Shown: positions 24,975 to 38,089, counted from the first letter of the stretch. The stretch: DNA of 64,000 bases from Prostheceraeus crozeri (GCA_907163375.1 CAJQUW010015369.1:62001-126000), one strand, 5' to 3'. Numbers and translations are program-made. The notes: generated from the letters alone by a model not told the origin.

Positions 24975-27900
24975 TACACCACACATGATTGCACGGTCGT
25001 GCTGCGTAACATTGTCATAATATTTCTAAGGGATAGTTAATTCCAAAGGTGAATCACATGTTCACAGTGATATGGCTTCCGTAGACTCAGGAACTTTCGG
25101 TTCCTGTTGGTTGAAGGCTGAATCTCATTTCCAATTTAATGATTTTCAATTTGTTCATTGGAATATATCAGCGTCCTGATTAGTTTGTACATTGTTAATG
25201 TATTTTGGTAATTAGGAAAGACGGATTGCTATGGTTGGGTTGAATGTTAGTTAATGCGTGTATGTAGTCTTCTTAGTGTACTTCATACACAAAAGCTGTT
25301 GCATTTGAGGCTCAAGATTTCATGGATTGCGTACGAATTCTTATAAGCTACTTTTTATGCTGTAATTTCTACATGCTTTTACTTGAAAATGTTTTCAACG
25401 TTAATTTTTGTCTAAAGCCAGTCTTAATTTAAGCAATTTATTGCTCTACCAAATGAAAGCTATCAATCGCTAATAAGTTTAGTTGATTTATTTTGTACAC
25501 AGGAGCAATATTGACAGATTCATATGTTTTAAGACACTTGAAGTTACCTATACAATCAGAATACGATGCCTTTATTGACTTTCGCTACCATCAGAATTAG
25601 ACGGACCATTGATCTATTTATGTATTTTATCAAGTCTAAGTCTCGCTATCTTGAATATGATCAGATATATCATATACATGTGTATGTCACTAAAGATATA
25701 GAAATTCAAATTTTTCTTGCTTTCCTTGGTTTGTCATTTGGATTTGAACAAGTTAGAAAATAGTAATTTGACATACCATTACTGTGGTGTTTTAAGTACA
25801 ATCGAAGAGAATCATCTACACCACCTTCATGCGCTGAATGATACGAATGGAAATGAATGACTTTGGATATTTCCATGTACTATTGCATGGATTTCTGTAG
25901 TATTTGCCTAATGAATTCCGTGTATTATGCACGCAACAAAACTGAATCCATCAGATGTCACACTTTGTATTGCAGGTAAAACTATGCGTTATGAAAGATA
26001 TCATGCGATATTTTCAAGCATTAACATAAATCAAGCTCCGGCCTGTGTCCGGCGTTTCTTATGTTGATAATGCTTTCAAATATCGTTTGATATCCTATAC
26101 TTATTCATGCGCCCAATTGATTCTGAGCCATTACTGCATTATTGAAATAATAGATTTGATGCAGTTAAGTTCCGTTATGCGTAGACGTCAAGTGATGGGT
26201 AGGCGGTAGGCGCATGACAGAATTAACATATCAGAAAAGAATGACTCAGTTTGAGTAAGCTGCATCAGTGTAGTGTAAAATATTTATTGGCGCAAATTGT
26301 GTAATCGGAGGTAATCGATGCCGCATCGGATGGTAGTACACAATTGTTGCAATTTCAAGGCGTCTGTGCAAGGACATGACCCGAATGCTAACTAAATTGT
26401 TGTGCTTGATTTGAAAATAATGTTATAAACAGCATAAATCAGTGCAAATGTTTACAGCTACGTCCGCCTGCGAGATAGTAGTTATCAACGAACTCTCAGG
26501 GTCGCATAGATACATCAAATTTTGTGAAGCTCAACTTAGGTTGACGTATGTTGCTTCAGTAAATTTGTAGCAGTGGTGATCGTGTGTTACAGCAGCCAGT
26601 AGCCATGTGATCAGTTGCTGATTTGCATACCAATTGAAAGTGTATTTTTAATGAGCATTTTTTATACATACTCTGTGCCACTTGAAGTTTATGAATTTCA
26701 CCTTAAATTAAATATTGAACAGATTGCCACTCACTTGCGCTGGCATAATGTTCACACACGTTTGAAAGATGATGCCTTCAGTTATATGAGTAGGCACTGT
26801 CTGACGATTTTCGAGGTAGGTGGTTAATTGTCTGATACTTTTTCAGACGTTTTCCTTGGAATTTATTGTCGGAACCTTTTATTCAGAGCTTCAAACGAAT
26901 GGAGCCGCATAGATATCCTTTGTCATAAGAGTGTTATCATTCATCCACTGTAAATGACTGACTGGAAATGTCAGTATTTATTATTATGTTCATAGCATCA
27001 GTCATTCTTGAATCAGTGATTGAACTAGACTTAGATTCACATCATCTTCCTTCTCATCAATGATTTTCCAATTTGACAGTTATTGAGAAGCTTGGGGATA
27101 TGAGTCAATCTTTTAGGCTGATATTTTTGAAAAGTGAAGAGGTCATTCATGACAATGGATTTTGGAAACAAAATCCAATTAAATTTCAATTCATACTTTA
27201 ACTATTAACTAACTATACTTTAACTATTTGTCAGCGGTTTGCTTCAGACTTCAACTTTTTTAGTGTAGAGTAGTTCCGAAAACTTTTTGAATACAGTATT
27301 ATCTCGAATACTGTCAATTTAAAGGACCTAATGCATGTCGTCGATAAATATCAGTCTCTGGTTCTACATATTGCAAATTTTGCGTCTTGATTTCCTCTTT
27401 ACTGAAGTGATCATCTTTCTCTTCGGTTTCTCTCCTATCGCATTCCCATATGTTATCAATATACACAATGTCCGCATTTAATCTCTAAAAAATCTAGACA
27501 GTTGAATAAGTTCGAAAATTTATTCATATTGCCCAACTCAGATAGAACTCGCATTTAAATGGCCAAAAACTTATGCAAACCTCGGGTTTTGCTCGAGAAA
27601 ACGCGGCATTTTGTATAAAGCAGCATTATACCGTGAATTCGTGTACATGCTGGCTTTCAGCCAGCATGCTCATTTCATTAAACCCTGAATCAGCTTTTCT
27701 AAGTTATTTCTAAATAAATTTGTAGAAGAATTTGATAACACAATTGAAATCAGTATTAATGAACTATGAGTCGTGAAAATGTAATATTCAGTTCGATTTC
27801 TTCGTATAAGTACACAGACGCTCTTCATACAGATTATGTGATATCCACGTAGTATGTAAATGATGTTTGCCTTCTTGTAATGCAGGTTGTAGAACGAAGA

Positions 27901-29334
27901 ACTTATGTTTGAATTGTGACATCTCCATCATGTCAAGTATCTGATACTTTTTACTGCACATTTTTCTTTTTAATAAATCATTCTTTTGAAGTGTTCGCGA
28001 TTGTAACTTCTTTCAAACGAGATGCCTCAGAATCATACTGGATGTTAGATTCGAGAAATATAACAATGGTTGGAATTTGATCTGTGTCGATGAAATTCCT
28101 TTCGGCATTGATATGAATCATTTGATGACTGACATGGGTGCCAAGAATTTATGCGTGATTTTTCCTTGACAGGAAGAACGACAAGACATCATTATTTTGT
28201 TCTTCCTGTCTTTGCAACTTCATAGTTCAAAATCGCTACAATGATTGTTCAGTTCTTATTCAGCAATTAAGTGAGAGCTATGTTCATTAACATTCGAAAA
28301 GCTACATCATATGACGGTGGAATCTAATGCTGACTTGTATGTTTGATGTCAATTTGACCATTAAGATGCCCGATTATTTTACAAACAATTACGCATGAAA
28401 TTTGATTGATCTTACGTAGCACGATATGGCAAGGAATTGAGGGAAACTTATGATAGAAATATCCTTATCAAGGAATGACAAGCGCGGTATCACATTGCGC
28501 TGAAATTGAAAAAGTTCGCACCCATCTTAAATTCGCATTGTGCACAAATGTGTGAAAGCCATTGAAATAGCCCATCAACCCAATCAATTATTTGTTAGTA
28601 GGATTCGGAAAAATTCAGAGATATTCTTTCGTCACGTTTGCTGGAGCTGTTGACTGTCCAAGGGATTTATGTCTCAATTTCAATTGCACTCATGGTCATT
28701 GCAGAATAAGTTAAATATAATTAAAAAAGTAGCACTGCCCTTCTTCGTTTTCAAAAATGCCCTACAAACCAAGAAGTCTGATGAATTTTATATCTTTAAT
28801 ACCAATGTTATTAATATTATTAATAAACCACATTATAAACCAGTTACTAATACCAATACGCCAAAGCAATTCATAATATTGGGATCATTATATACTCATG
28901 CATTAAAATCATGTTTATGCTCAGGAACAAGAATCTGAGGCAAAAATGTCAGCTCGGGTACAAAAGTCATTAGACAGAAAATATCTCGCAAATGTCATCA
29001 GTTTAATGGTGAATAAATATCTTTACGCAAGCTGTCTTTGATGTGTGAGACATTTCAAGTCTATACAATATTCCATAAGTCTATCATATGAAGAATATTC
29101 ACCAGCCTATATCGTAATCTCAAATATTCATAAATGAGGTGTTTGTATCTTATCTTTAGATCACACTTTTTCATAGTTGACTTAAAGAATTTGTAATGAA
29201 ATTGATAATGTATAGTCCATAAAGTAGTGAAGTTTCAGAAAAAAATCTTTGATCTATTTATTCAAAATCTATTTATATTGAAAATCTTTTTTTATTTAAA
29301 GTAGGAAAAATAGCTTACAAGCGTGAATAATAGT
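24975..29334. other. DENND4 intron 3, mostly featureless
   Basis: AT-rich intronic DNA with no coding region I can support. It holds three short palindromes: about 25995-26095 (imperfect, around ATATCATGCGATATTT), 27646-27668 (CATGCTGGCT, three-base loop, AGCCAGCATG) and 28168-28210 (GACAGGAAGAAC and its exact complement, 19-base loop). Confidence 0.6.
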
Positions 29335-30402
29335 ATCATTTTTTCATGAATTCAAGCTTCCATAATATGGCGGTCAGTCTTGCTTAAGTTGACAGCCAAA
29401 TAAATTGGAAGTGCTTGATAAAATTAATTGTTCTTTTACAATTATTGATCGAAGCAATGAATTCATGATTGAGAAAAAAATCTTCATTTTCCTGTCATCA
29501 TCGACAACCTTTCATTGATGAATAAAAAATTAGTTGCCAATAAAGTGCAAGTAATGTTTATTATCAGTAATTTCACCTATTCAGCAATTGTGCTCCCTTT
29601 CACATTAAAAATGGAGTCGTCAACTAGCAACTCTGTATCTATCTGATCAGATTGTCGTGTAAGTGAACATTCCTCACTGGCCTAAGGCGCTACAGACTCA
29701 CAATCTTGCTTAGGGATCACTGCTTGAATTGACGTCTTCTGCAGCTCGGAATGTCATCTGCCTGGCGATCGGAAACCGATTGTCGAAACATTTTAATGTG
29801 ATTCAAGAAGTCGTTGAGGAGCATGGATATATAATACCTTAGAAATGTTCAATGTGGAGATGCATGATGAAGTTCCTAGTTTTCTTTTCCTTGCATGAAC
29901 TAATAGCCTCAATGATTGAGAAAAATAGTCCATAATGAAGTTATATCGGGTATAAAAAGTCTGACACTAACTTAGTCGAATTGTCAAACAGTATCAGATT
30001 TATCAATGCATGTTTTTGTCTACTGATCCCTGCCCCAACCGCAGTGGAAAATTATAGAGCTGATCATAAAAAAGGACCACCTAAATCATGCCGAAATTCT
30101 TCCAACCACGTCGCACAGCAGCGTTCCATACAACACTCGTTCAGTCGAGAGCTTACATTCCTAGCTTTCAAATGAGCTATAATAATCTTGTGTCCGTTAT
30201 TGCGTGCGCTTGACAATGAACTGGTCAGTATATATGACACTGCAGTGGTTAAGATATAAAAAATACCTCAATTTACTTATTGTAACTTTTCAACATGGAA
30301 ACATGTTAGCATGATAATGAATCACGTACGATGCAAATTAGCATTTTCTGAGTTTTCTTTTGATATGTTGGTCATCGAAATTGGTGGATTAGGAAAGAAA
30401 AA

Positions 30403-30750
30403 GTGATAACTGAAAGTTGTCACAAAATCGCAAATATAATGATTGACTTTGTCATGCTTTCGCTGCACGGAGACGTACAAATAACTAGCGAAGACGTGTC
30501 ATTCTTCTCTGCACAATGTACACTATTCATTTTAATCCATTCATTGAGAGGAATTTTTGTAGTCATGAGGAAATTGTTGATGAAGTTTGAAGAAAACTAT
30601 TGAACTTATTTTAATATAACTTGCATATTCGTCCTTACATCGGAAGGATGTTGAAGATACCAAGCACAAGCAGTTTTGATAAAAAATTGACAAAATGACA
30701 TTTTCAGGCAATAGAGACACGATTTTGTGACAATTTTCAACTATCACTAG
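30403..30750. repeat. Small inverted-repeat element at the palindrome centre
   Basis: AGTGATAACTGAAAGTTGTC followed by ACAAAATCG (from 30402) is repeated in reverse complement at about 30722-30750 with three mismatches. The 350-bp unit looks like a MITE at the junction of the left arm and the spacer. Just after it, AGGGCAATT (30751-30759) is mirrored by AATTGCCCT at 31272-31280. Confidence 0.6.
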
Positions 30751-30989
30751 GGCAATTTTTCATGTCATATTTTTAGGCCAAGGTAATAGTTTGTCATATT
30801 TTCTGCGTCTGATCATATTTAGTCACATTTTGGTCATTATTCTGTTGTTTAGAGTTGCCGGGAAGAGGGGGTAGAAAATGACTGATGCTTGCAGAATGAC
30901 GCAATATTGGTCTTATCATCAGCGCGATGTAGTCTGAGGACAGTTCCAATGCATGCGTTGCCTGCAGATATTAATGTTACAGGATCGGC

Positions 30990-31120
30990 TCGTCTATCGT
31001 CTGCCTTTCCTTGCCGGCCAACCAACCGCTGCTTTGGTAGAGCGTTCTTTCTCTATGTTGAAGAAGCTGCTATGTAAATGCAGACCTTTTTGAACATCAA
31101 ATGTAGTAAATTACATTACT
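30990..31120 (+). pseudogene. hAT transposase C-terminal scrap
   Basis: One plus-strand frame reads PTAALVERSFSMLKKLLCK, then a short tail NVVNYI after a stop. This is the hAT dimerisation signature (xxVERSFSxLxxLLxKxRxxxxxxNVxxYx). It sits in the palindrome spacer between AGGGCAATT and AATTGCCCT, which could be the terminal repeats of the parent hAT copy. The rest of the transposase is not visible. Confidence 0.65.
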
Positions 31121-32384
31121 GTTTTGCTGTGAATGGGTATATTGTGGCAATAATTTGAAATATATCGTTTTATTTGCCTTAAATTGAACTTCTTAACTTT
31201 TTGCCTGTAAAGGGAAGCATAATTTTTGCTACAACTTAAGATCATATTTGGTTATATCTTAGGTCATAAACAATTGCCCTAGTTATCAACATTGCGTTCC
31301 TAGTCCGCCGATTTCGATGACCAACATATCAAAAAGAAAACTCAGAAAATGCTAATTTGCATCGTACGTGATTCATTATCATGCTAACATGTTTCCATGT
31401 TGAAAAGTTACAATAAGTAAATTGAGGTCTTTTTTATATCTTAACCACTGCAGTGTCATATATACTGACCAGTTCATTGTCAAGCGCACGCAATAACGGA
31501 CACAAGATTATTATAGCTCATTTGAAAGCTAGGAATGTAAGCTCTCGACTGAACGAGTGTTGTATGGAACGCTGCTGTGCGACGTGGTTGGAAGAATTTC
31601 GGCATGATTTAGGTGGTCCTTTTTTATGATCAGCTCTATAATTTTCCACTGCGGTTGGGGCAGGGATCAGTAGACAAAAACATGCATTGATAAATCTGAT
31701 ACTGTTTGACAATTCGACTAAGTTAGTGTCAGACTTTTTATACCCGATATAACTTCATTATGGACTATTTTTCTCAATCATTGAGGCTATTAGTTCATGC
31801 AAGGAAAAGAAAACTAGGAACTTCATCATGCATCTCCACATTGAACATTTCTAAGGTATTATATATCCATGCTCCTCAACGACTTCTTGAATCACATTAA
31901 AATGTTTCGACAATCGGTTTCCGATCGCCAGGCAGATGACATTCCGAGCTGCAGAAGACGTCAATTCAAGCAGTGATCCCTAAGCAAAATTGTGAGTCTG
32001 TAGCGCCTTAGGCCAGTGAGGAATGTTCACTTACACGACAATCTGATCAGATAGATACAGAGTTGCTAGTTGACGACTCCATTTTTAATGTGAAAGGGAG
32101 CACAATTGCTGAATAGGTGAAATTACTGATAATAAACATTACTTGCACTTTATTGGCAACTAATTTTTTATTCATCAATGAAAGGTTGTCGATGATGACA
32201 GGAAAATGAAGATTTTTTTCTCAATCATGAATTCATTGCTTCGATCAATAATTGTAAAAGAACAATTAATTTTATCAAGCACTTCCAATTTATTTGGCTG
32301 TCAACTTAAGCAAGACTGACCGCCATATTATGGAAGCTTGAATGCATGAAAAATGAAACGAACAAAATATAGCGGATGCAAGCA

Positions 32385-32530
32385 GCTTATAGCTCATTTG
32401 AAAACTGAGAATTTATGCTTTCGAATGATGCATGGCACGCTGTTTTGCGACACTGTTGGAAGGCATGGGACTCGATTGAATTTTGGCATAATTTAGGTGG
32501 TCCGCTTTTTGTTATCTGCTCTGTAGTAAG
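32385..32530 (+). repeat. Diverged third copy of the palindrome arm
   Basis: This segment is directly related to 31510-31650 of the right arm. Both share TATAGCTCATTTGAAA, GAACGCTG/GCACGCTG, TTGCGACxxxGTTGGAAG and ATTTAGGTGGTCC. It lies just outside the palindrome, so the arm sequence is itself a dispersed repeat rather than unique DNA. Confidence 0.65.
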
Positions 32531-32771
32531 GTAGGGGGAAGCCTCCACGCTCTCAAATCTCATCGGTTGGGGTCACTAGCCTCAAGTGAGGGCGGTGGAG
32601 TCTCTCGAGGCGACAGATTCGCGGCCCTTAGCCAACTGAATTGTCCTACCACTTAAGCTTGACTATTAATCCATTAAAGAATAAACACACAACAGGTAAG
32701 ATTTTGAAATGAAATCCAGTAAAGCCGAGTCAATGTTCATTCTGATCTGCAAGTGACTTGAAAGTTCATTT

Positions 32772-33420
32772 TTGAGAACCATGGGGTGGAGAGATCTTAT
32801 GCAGCTGAAAAGTAGGAAAAGAAATCATCGTCCTCGGATGGAGTATTGTCATCTGTGGGCCAACGCCCCACAAACATATTTTAACCTCCTTAAACGGGTT
32901 GAGAAACGTGTTCAGAATCTTATAGGTGAAAGACTTGCCAATCTTATGGGTGTGAGATGAGACTTACCAACGAGTTGCAGCCGCTCTCCGTCAGACGGAA
33001 TGTTGCATCGCCCAGTCTCTTTCTTCTACAAAGACTATTTCGGTAGAAGCAGCTCTGCAGTAAATGAGTGCGTGCCCAAAACTAAGGTCTTCTCCAGAAG
33101 CACACGCAGGGCTAATGCACATGTGAGCTTAGAGCGCGCACGTACTGTGAGTCGCTCGAAGAGCTACATGTATTTTACTCGCGCGGCACAGCTTTGGAAT
33201 CAGCTTCCCCAGACAAATCCGATACAATCTTGATACTTTCAAGAGGCGTGCGAGCAGGCTTCTGATGGGGACAACTTAATCAGATTAGATGAACTGTTAT
33301 TTTGCATTTTCTTTATTTAGAATAATGCAATTTATTACTTTTTAGAGTAACCCCTGGCTTCGTTCATGGCTCGTAGCTGTGCTAGGGGTGAAAATTCTTT
33401 AAAAAGGAGTGGAAGACAGA
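32772..33420 (+). mobile_element. LINE fragment, ORF2 C-terminus and 3' UTR
   Basis: Two adjacent open pieces (32772-32960 and 33000-33233) read RPRMEYCHLWANAPQTYFNL, EKRVQNLIGE, then SFFYKDYFGRSSSAVNECVP, KVFSRSTRRAN and FTRAAQLWNQLP. This order is the conserved tail of ORF2 in CR1/L2/jockey-group LINEs (PxxEYCxxxW, VQKRxxxLI, YRYYFGRCS, ARLWNxLP). A frame break separates the pieces, and NLDTFKRRA-like coding continues in another frame near 33230. Presumed 3' UTR runs to about 33420. Confidence 0.75.
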
Positions 33421-33429
33421 AGTCACCTG

Positions 33430-34870
33430 AAATACACGTATGTGCGTAATAAGCTTTCATATTTTTGTTTTTTTTGAGACGATAACAAAAAACGCATGTG
33501 TCTGAACAATCGAGTAAGAGGAACCTGTGGGGCCAGGCTGCTGGAGAGAAGTGAGACTCAACAGATGGTGGTGCAAATTGCTTCGAGCATGAGATGAGCA
33601 GGCATTTTATTAGAAAAGAGAGCTCTAGGGGTAAAGAAAGCGGATGCAGCAGAAGCTAAAAAATGAGAAGGGACAACTAATCATCTCTAGAGACTGCATA
33701 ACACAAGACCTGAACGGGGCCGGAGAATACGCTTGCAGGTGTCCATGCAAGTGGTTAGCACACGCAAAGGGCTGGTAGACGTACCTATAGGTGAAAAAAG
33801 TGATTCACAACGTGACAATTCACATGCTCCGCCACCTCTTCTCAGAGAGATTCATTATATTTTATTGAATCTAAGACGTCGCCTCTAATTCATTCAAATT
33901 GCATTAACTTTTTTGTACAGAAAGAATATACCCTCCGATACGTGTATCCGATGTTTTGCAGTGATTAGTTCGTGTCAATAGGCTTCAGACAAGTTTAAGA
34001 ATGTGGGGAGTTAGTCCATTAGTCGTAGTGTCAATCACAGGTTGTGATTTTCATGCAAAACCATCTTTATTTCTGCTACATGTACAAGCACATGTTATCA
34101 AAAAAATGAAATCTTGGGGCCACTATTTTGAGCTCTGTATGTTCTCAATCTAGGTTTCAGCGGAATTTAAGTAGTCCCTCAGCTGAAGTCATGAAAATAC
34201 TCGGAAGGACGAGTTTTCCGATTGGTTTAATGATATCTGGCTTTCTACCTAGTTTATACTCACCAGTTTTTATTTGACAATAACTTGTAGATGTGATAAC
34301 TATTTTCTAGAAATAAAAGATGAAATTTCTTCTCTGACAAGTCTCTTTTCAACCTCTTCCTCTCGCAGATATCACTGATAATGCTCATCTGGTTATGAAT
34401 TTTCTGTTATTCGCTTCTGATCACATGTTCGTGGATAATGAAGGTTATTAACCTCTAGTGATTCTGTCAAGTAATGAAGAATCATCAAGAGCTCTCGTGG
34501 GAGGAAAGCGAAGACTGAAATCTGTCGTTTACAACTGAAGTAGAACCTTATGAGAGATGAAGATAGTCGATCACAACTGTGAATATTATGGTAGTTTCTG
34601 CAGAAATTGATTAACAAATGATAAAGATGTCTTTCATAGAACTGTGTGGAGAAGTTATGTGCATTATCTAATCTGTCGAGAATAATTATCGCTCTTAAAA
34701 AATGAATTCAAAACTGAATAACTTAGCTTTTAGAATGTCTCCCATAAAATCACATACCAGTAGCAACTATTTCAGTCTCCTAAATTAACCCTACAATTCC
34801 GGACAGTTTTTCGAAGAAAAGAAGAAAAACAAAACTAGCGCGGGTTCAATGAAGCAGTTGTAGTTGTAAT
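33430..34870. other. DENND4 intron 3, nothing recognised
   Basis: A GC-richer stretch at 33530-33780 could be an old repeat, but no motif is readable in any frame. No gene was found. Confidence 0.5.
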
Positions 34871-34899
34871 TGCCATAACATATATTGCTGACATAGCGG

Positions 34900-37110
34900 A
34901 ATTCTGAATCTTTTCATGTCATGTCGATTCAAGGTGAAGATATTCAATCAATTCATTCGAGTCAGATTGCATATCACCATGACCCAAGATCCTAAGCAGT
35001 TTTGCGGTCGAGTCGCAGGTCACGGAGGTATTTATCATCATTGCAGATCCACTTTTTCTTGTGGCCTCCTCGGATGTTCAGACCACGGACTTCCTCCAAG
35101 TGACCTAAACATCTGAACCGATTTGAACTATACTTCTGAGATCTAGAATTCGTAGGGCTCGTCTCACTTCCGTCATTGATCTTCATTCACTCAATTTTGT
35201 CGAGCTGATCCAGTTTATCATCGAGTTTTCGTTTCTAGCCGATTGATGTCTTATATTTTCACGGCTTAAGTCTCCGATAGATTTAACAGCACACTCCTAG
35301 CGCATGTTCGGCAGATATGACTTCTTCGGCGGAAAGAGCTGCTGTGTCAAGCGAGTACAGAGAGATGCTCGTGGAAAGTTTTCCAAGCAGTCGTGACTCC
35401 CGCATTTGTGGCGTCAAAACAGCCTCCTGACTGGCTAAGCACGTCGCCGTAGCAAAACGATTCAATGACCTCAGCATTATCATCACATATGCTGATTAAT
35501 GCAGAGCGTCTTGTCTGATAAGGTGACCTTCGCAACTTATGCATCTAAAGCTAGGCTCCACACGCAGCGTTGAGAGATTCGTGCACCGGAGCTGGATCCA
35601 GTTCTTGCAGCGTGCAAAGCAGTGATGCGGAGCGGAGCGGAGTGGGAGTAAATTTGGAGCGGAGCGGTAGTAAAGAAAATTTTGACTGGAGCGGTAAAGA
35701 AAATTTTGACTGGAGCGGAGCGGAGTGGAGTGGGAGAGAACCTGATGTTGACAAAGTCAACAAAGTTTTATCATAATTAATGATTTTTTACATTATTATT
35801 ATTACACTATTTTTCGTAAGATATTAGTCCATTATTTATTTTTTCAACATTATTCGGAGATAAGACTCCATTCTCAAGTTATACAGTAAGTGGAAGGGTT
35901 GTATAAACCGTTAATAAGAAAGCCAATAAAGATATGATTTAAAATTGAAAGAAATCTGAAAGTTAAAAATGGAAGTCCGACAGTTCATATTCGTTCCCAT
36001 GGATGGGTTCAAATTTTTAGTGTGCATTGGCTCACGGAATGTTAGGTTAATGAATGATTGACACAGATATATTTTGCTAGGTTATTTGACATGTGATGAG
36101 ATGTTATAGATGGATTAAGTCTTGTTTTTCAGATGTTCATTAATTCTTCTATGCAAAGTTCTTATCGTACTACCGAGTACCGATGTATCGTTCCTTGCAT
36201 CTTATACAAAATTATTCTTATCAAATTTATCAAATTTTTCTGATACAAAATTATCATTTCAAAAATACAAGAAAAATTCTGCCTGTAGAAAACTACAATT
36301 TATTAATTATTATTCATGCTTATATCAGTATGAGCGAGCATCGTTACCTGATAGCATCGTATTGCTACCTAGTATGAGGCTGCAACAGAATGAATTTTCT
36401 GATTGTTACACATATTTGCGGTTACTCTTCAGGTGAGTCACTAAGTTATTATCACATGATAAGTGTAGAATCACTATTAATGCTAATGTGCAATCCGCTT
36501 TCGAAGTATTGTTAAATTATAATCATTATTTATTTAAAATCATTCATGATTATCGGCCATAATTCGTATTTAAAATTCGACAGGCATAAGGCTAATATTT
36601 TGCAGTTAAGCATATTATCAGAGTGGAAGTCAGTCATAATTTACAGTAGTCAAACAACCTAAAAAGTTCAAGGAAATCGTTTTATCTATGGTATGGTAAA
36701 TTAATAGGATTTAGTTTAAGTGGAGCGGAGCGGAGTGGCTAGGTATGAAAAAATGACTGGGGCGGAGCGGAGCGAAAGCGAAGTGTAATCGGAGCGGAGC
36801 GGTAAAATTGTACCGCTCCACATCCTTGGTGCAAAGGATCGAGTTATTGCCAACTCCCTTCTTACAAACTCCACAAGGATAATTCGCTTTATCAACTTGA
36901 AGCGTCGCGTTGTCAGACTTTCTGATGACTGATTAGAACTTCTGCTTTCATAACATTGACCTTCAAACCTTTCGATTCCGAGTTGGTTTTCCAGCGGCAA
37001 AATCTCTGTCTAAGCGAATCGAGCGAGTCGGCGATGTTGGCCAAGTCACTTGCATAGAGCAGCAGCCAAGCCGACAATTATCTGATGTGGCCTACATTAC
37101 CAATGCGAAG
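34900..37110 (-). mobile_element. LINE reverse-transcriptase C-terminal region, interrupted by hAT element
   Basis: Read leftward, 37080-36837 gives LLLYASDLANIADSLDSL, KGLKVNVMKAEVL and YPCGVCKKGVGNNSILC, typical of the end of RT motif C and the Cys-rich motif that follows in a group of invertebrate LINEs. After the hAT insertion (35620-36828), 35619-34980 continues with IQLRCTNLS, ESFCYGDVLSQSGGCFDATN, FRCLGHLEE and RGGHKKKWI. The order matches the usual C-terminal tail (KFCYLGDVLSxxGG, RRFGHVER, GRPKKTW). Several stops and frame changes are present. The hAT insertion is therefore younger than this LINE. Confidence 0.75.
35620..36828. mobile_element. hAT-type non-autonomous element with GGAGC-repeat ends
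   Basis: An exact 8-bp duplication GTGCAAAG flanks it (35612-35619 and 36829-36836). The terminal repeats are CAGTGATGCGGAGCGG on the left and, inward from the right, CAAGGATGTGGAGCGG. Subterminal DNA on both sides is a cluster of GGAGC/GGAGT pentamers (35630-35735 and 36720-36805). The AT-rich interior has an open stretch of 104 codons (36122-36436) without recognisable transposase motifs. It is 1,209 bp long and inserted in a LINE. Confidence 0.85.
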
Positions 37111-37682
37111 ATTACCGGACTAAGCACAATCCTTTGATGCAGGTCGACGATAAGTCAAATGAGTCACATTGATAGTTGCATAATGAGTCATCTGGAGATC
37201 ATAAATATTATATAATATAAACGACGTGGTGTCACATCCTTTGGCTTTTTAATTACTAAAAGCATCCAAAAAACATGCTTCGCATCTGATTACTTAATCC
37301 CAATTATTGACGAGGTCTGGAACTGGATATTAATGAATGGAATTGCAAGCATGTATAAAACGGAGTAACTGATATGTCAAAGAATCTTACTTGAAAAGGA
37401 TGTTCAACAACAAGCTTTTGCAACAAACACAACTTCTCTGAGAAAAAGAAATGTGCGGGTGTTTTCACTAGCATTTTGTTGTCACGGCTGTTATCTGAGT
37501 TATTACGGAAATTAATTGTATTTAATAATTGAGGAAATTTAATTCTGAGCATTAGTGTGCAACATAGCTAGGCTTCTCTGCAATTCATCCTACATTGTTA
37601 AAATTCGTAGTTACACAAAAAATCAAATAGACGCATTAATTGATCAACGATCTCAGTAATCATTTCTTACTTCACATTGCAG

Positions 37683-37936
37683 CTGTATGGATCCTCTCTG
37701 AGCTTCTACGAGCCTTACGATCGCTCTAGATTGTCTGAAGAGCAATGTGAGGCACTAGAGTTGGACTTAGAGATTCATCGTCGTCTAGATCTTCGCGTGT
37801 TCTCAAATAAAGCGATTGTTATATTATCACTTTTTCCATTCTTCGATGCCTTCAAGCGGTTTCTTCAGTTCCTATACACTCGAATTCATGAAGAGGGTGG
37901 CGCTGACAATGGAGCGATGGAAGTCCCACTAGAAAA
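37683..37936 (+). CDS. DENND4: DENND4 coding exon 4 (uDENN)
   Basis: The exon follows acceptor CACATTGCAG and ends at donor GTGAGT, with two bases left for the next codon. It encodes LYGSSLSFYEPYDRSRLSEE, then KAIVILSLFPFFDAFKRFLQ and a final MEVPLEK. The human counterparts are VYGAAIQFYEPYSRELLSEK and CICLLSHWPFFEAFRKFL. This is the core of uDENN, and no coding residues are missing relative to exon 3. The following intron is 18.7 kb. Confidence 0.95.
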
Positions 37937-38089
37937 GTGAGTCAACTTTCAGTGTGATTGATTCATGTCGAAATTGTTATATGTAGGTAGCTGCGTGTTC
38001 ACTAATCTGAACTCCATCAAATAGCGATCTAAGCTTAACACATAATCTAACACTTGAAGCTGTATATGCCACTTCAGCCAGATTTGCCC

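Larger units (their letters stand above)
29335..32357. repeat. 3-kb palindrome with 1.08-kb arms
   Basis: The left arm 29335-30411 and right arm 31281-32357 are reverse complements of equal length, nearly identical by eye. Both arms contain the same intact 64-codon reading frame in opposite directions (29981-30175 plus, 31518-31712 minus), with no difference in its translation. The 869-bp spacer holds a hAT coding scrap and a small inverted repeat. It may be a foldback element or an inverted duplication. The frame in the arms matches no family I know and is probably not a gene. Confidence 0.85.

Noticed and set aside
29981-30175. 64-codon open frame repeated at 31518-31712
   Set aside because: It is the same sequence in the two palindrome arms, has no family likeness, and arm sequence occurs elsewhere as a diverged repeat. 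I treat it as repeat DNA, not a gene.
36122-36436. 104-codon open stretch inside the GGAGC hAT-type element
   Set aside because: No hAT motif such as the VERxFS region is visible, and composition explains the open frame.
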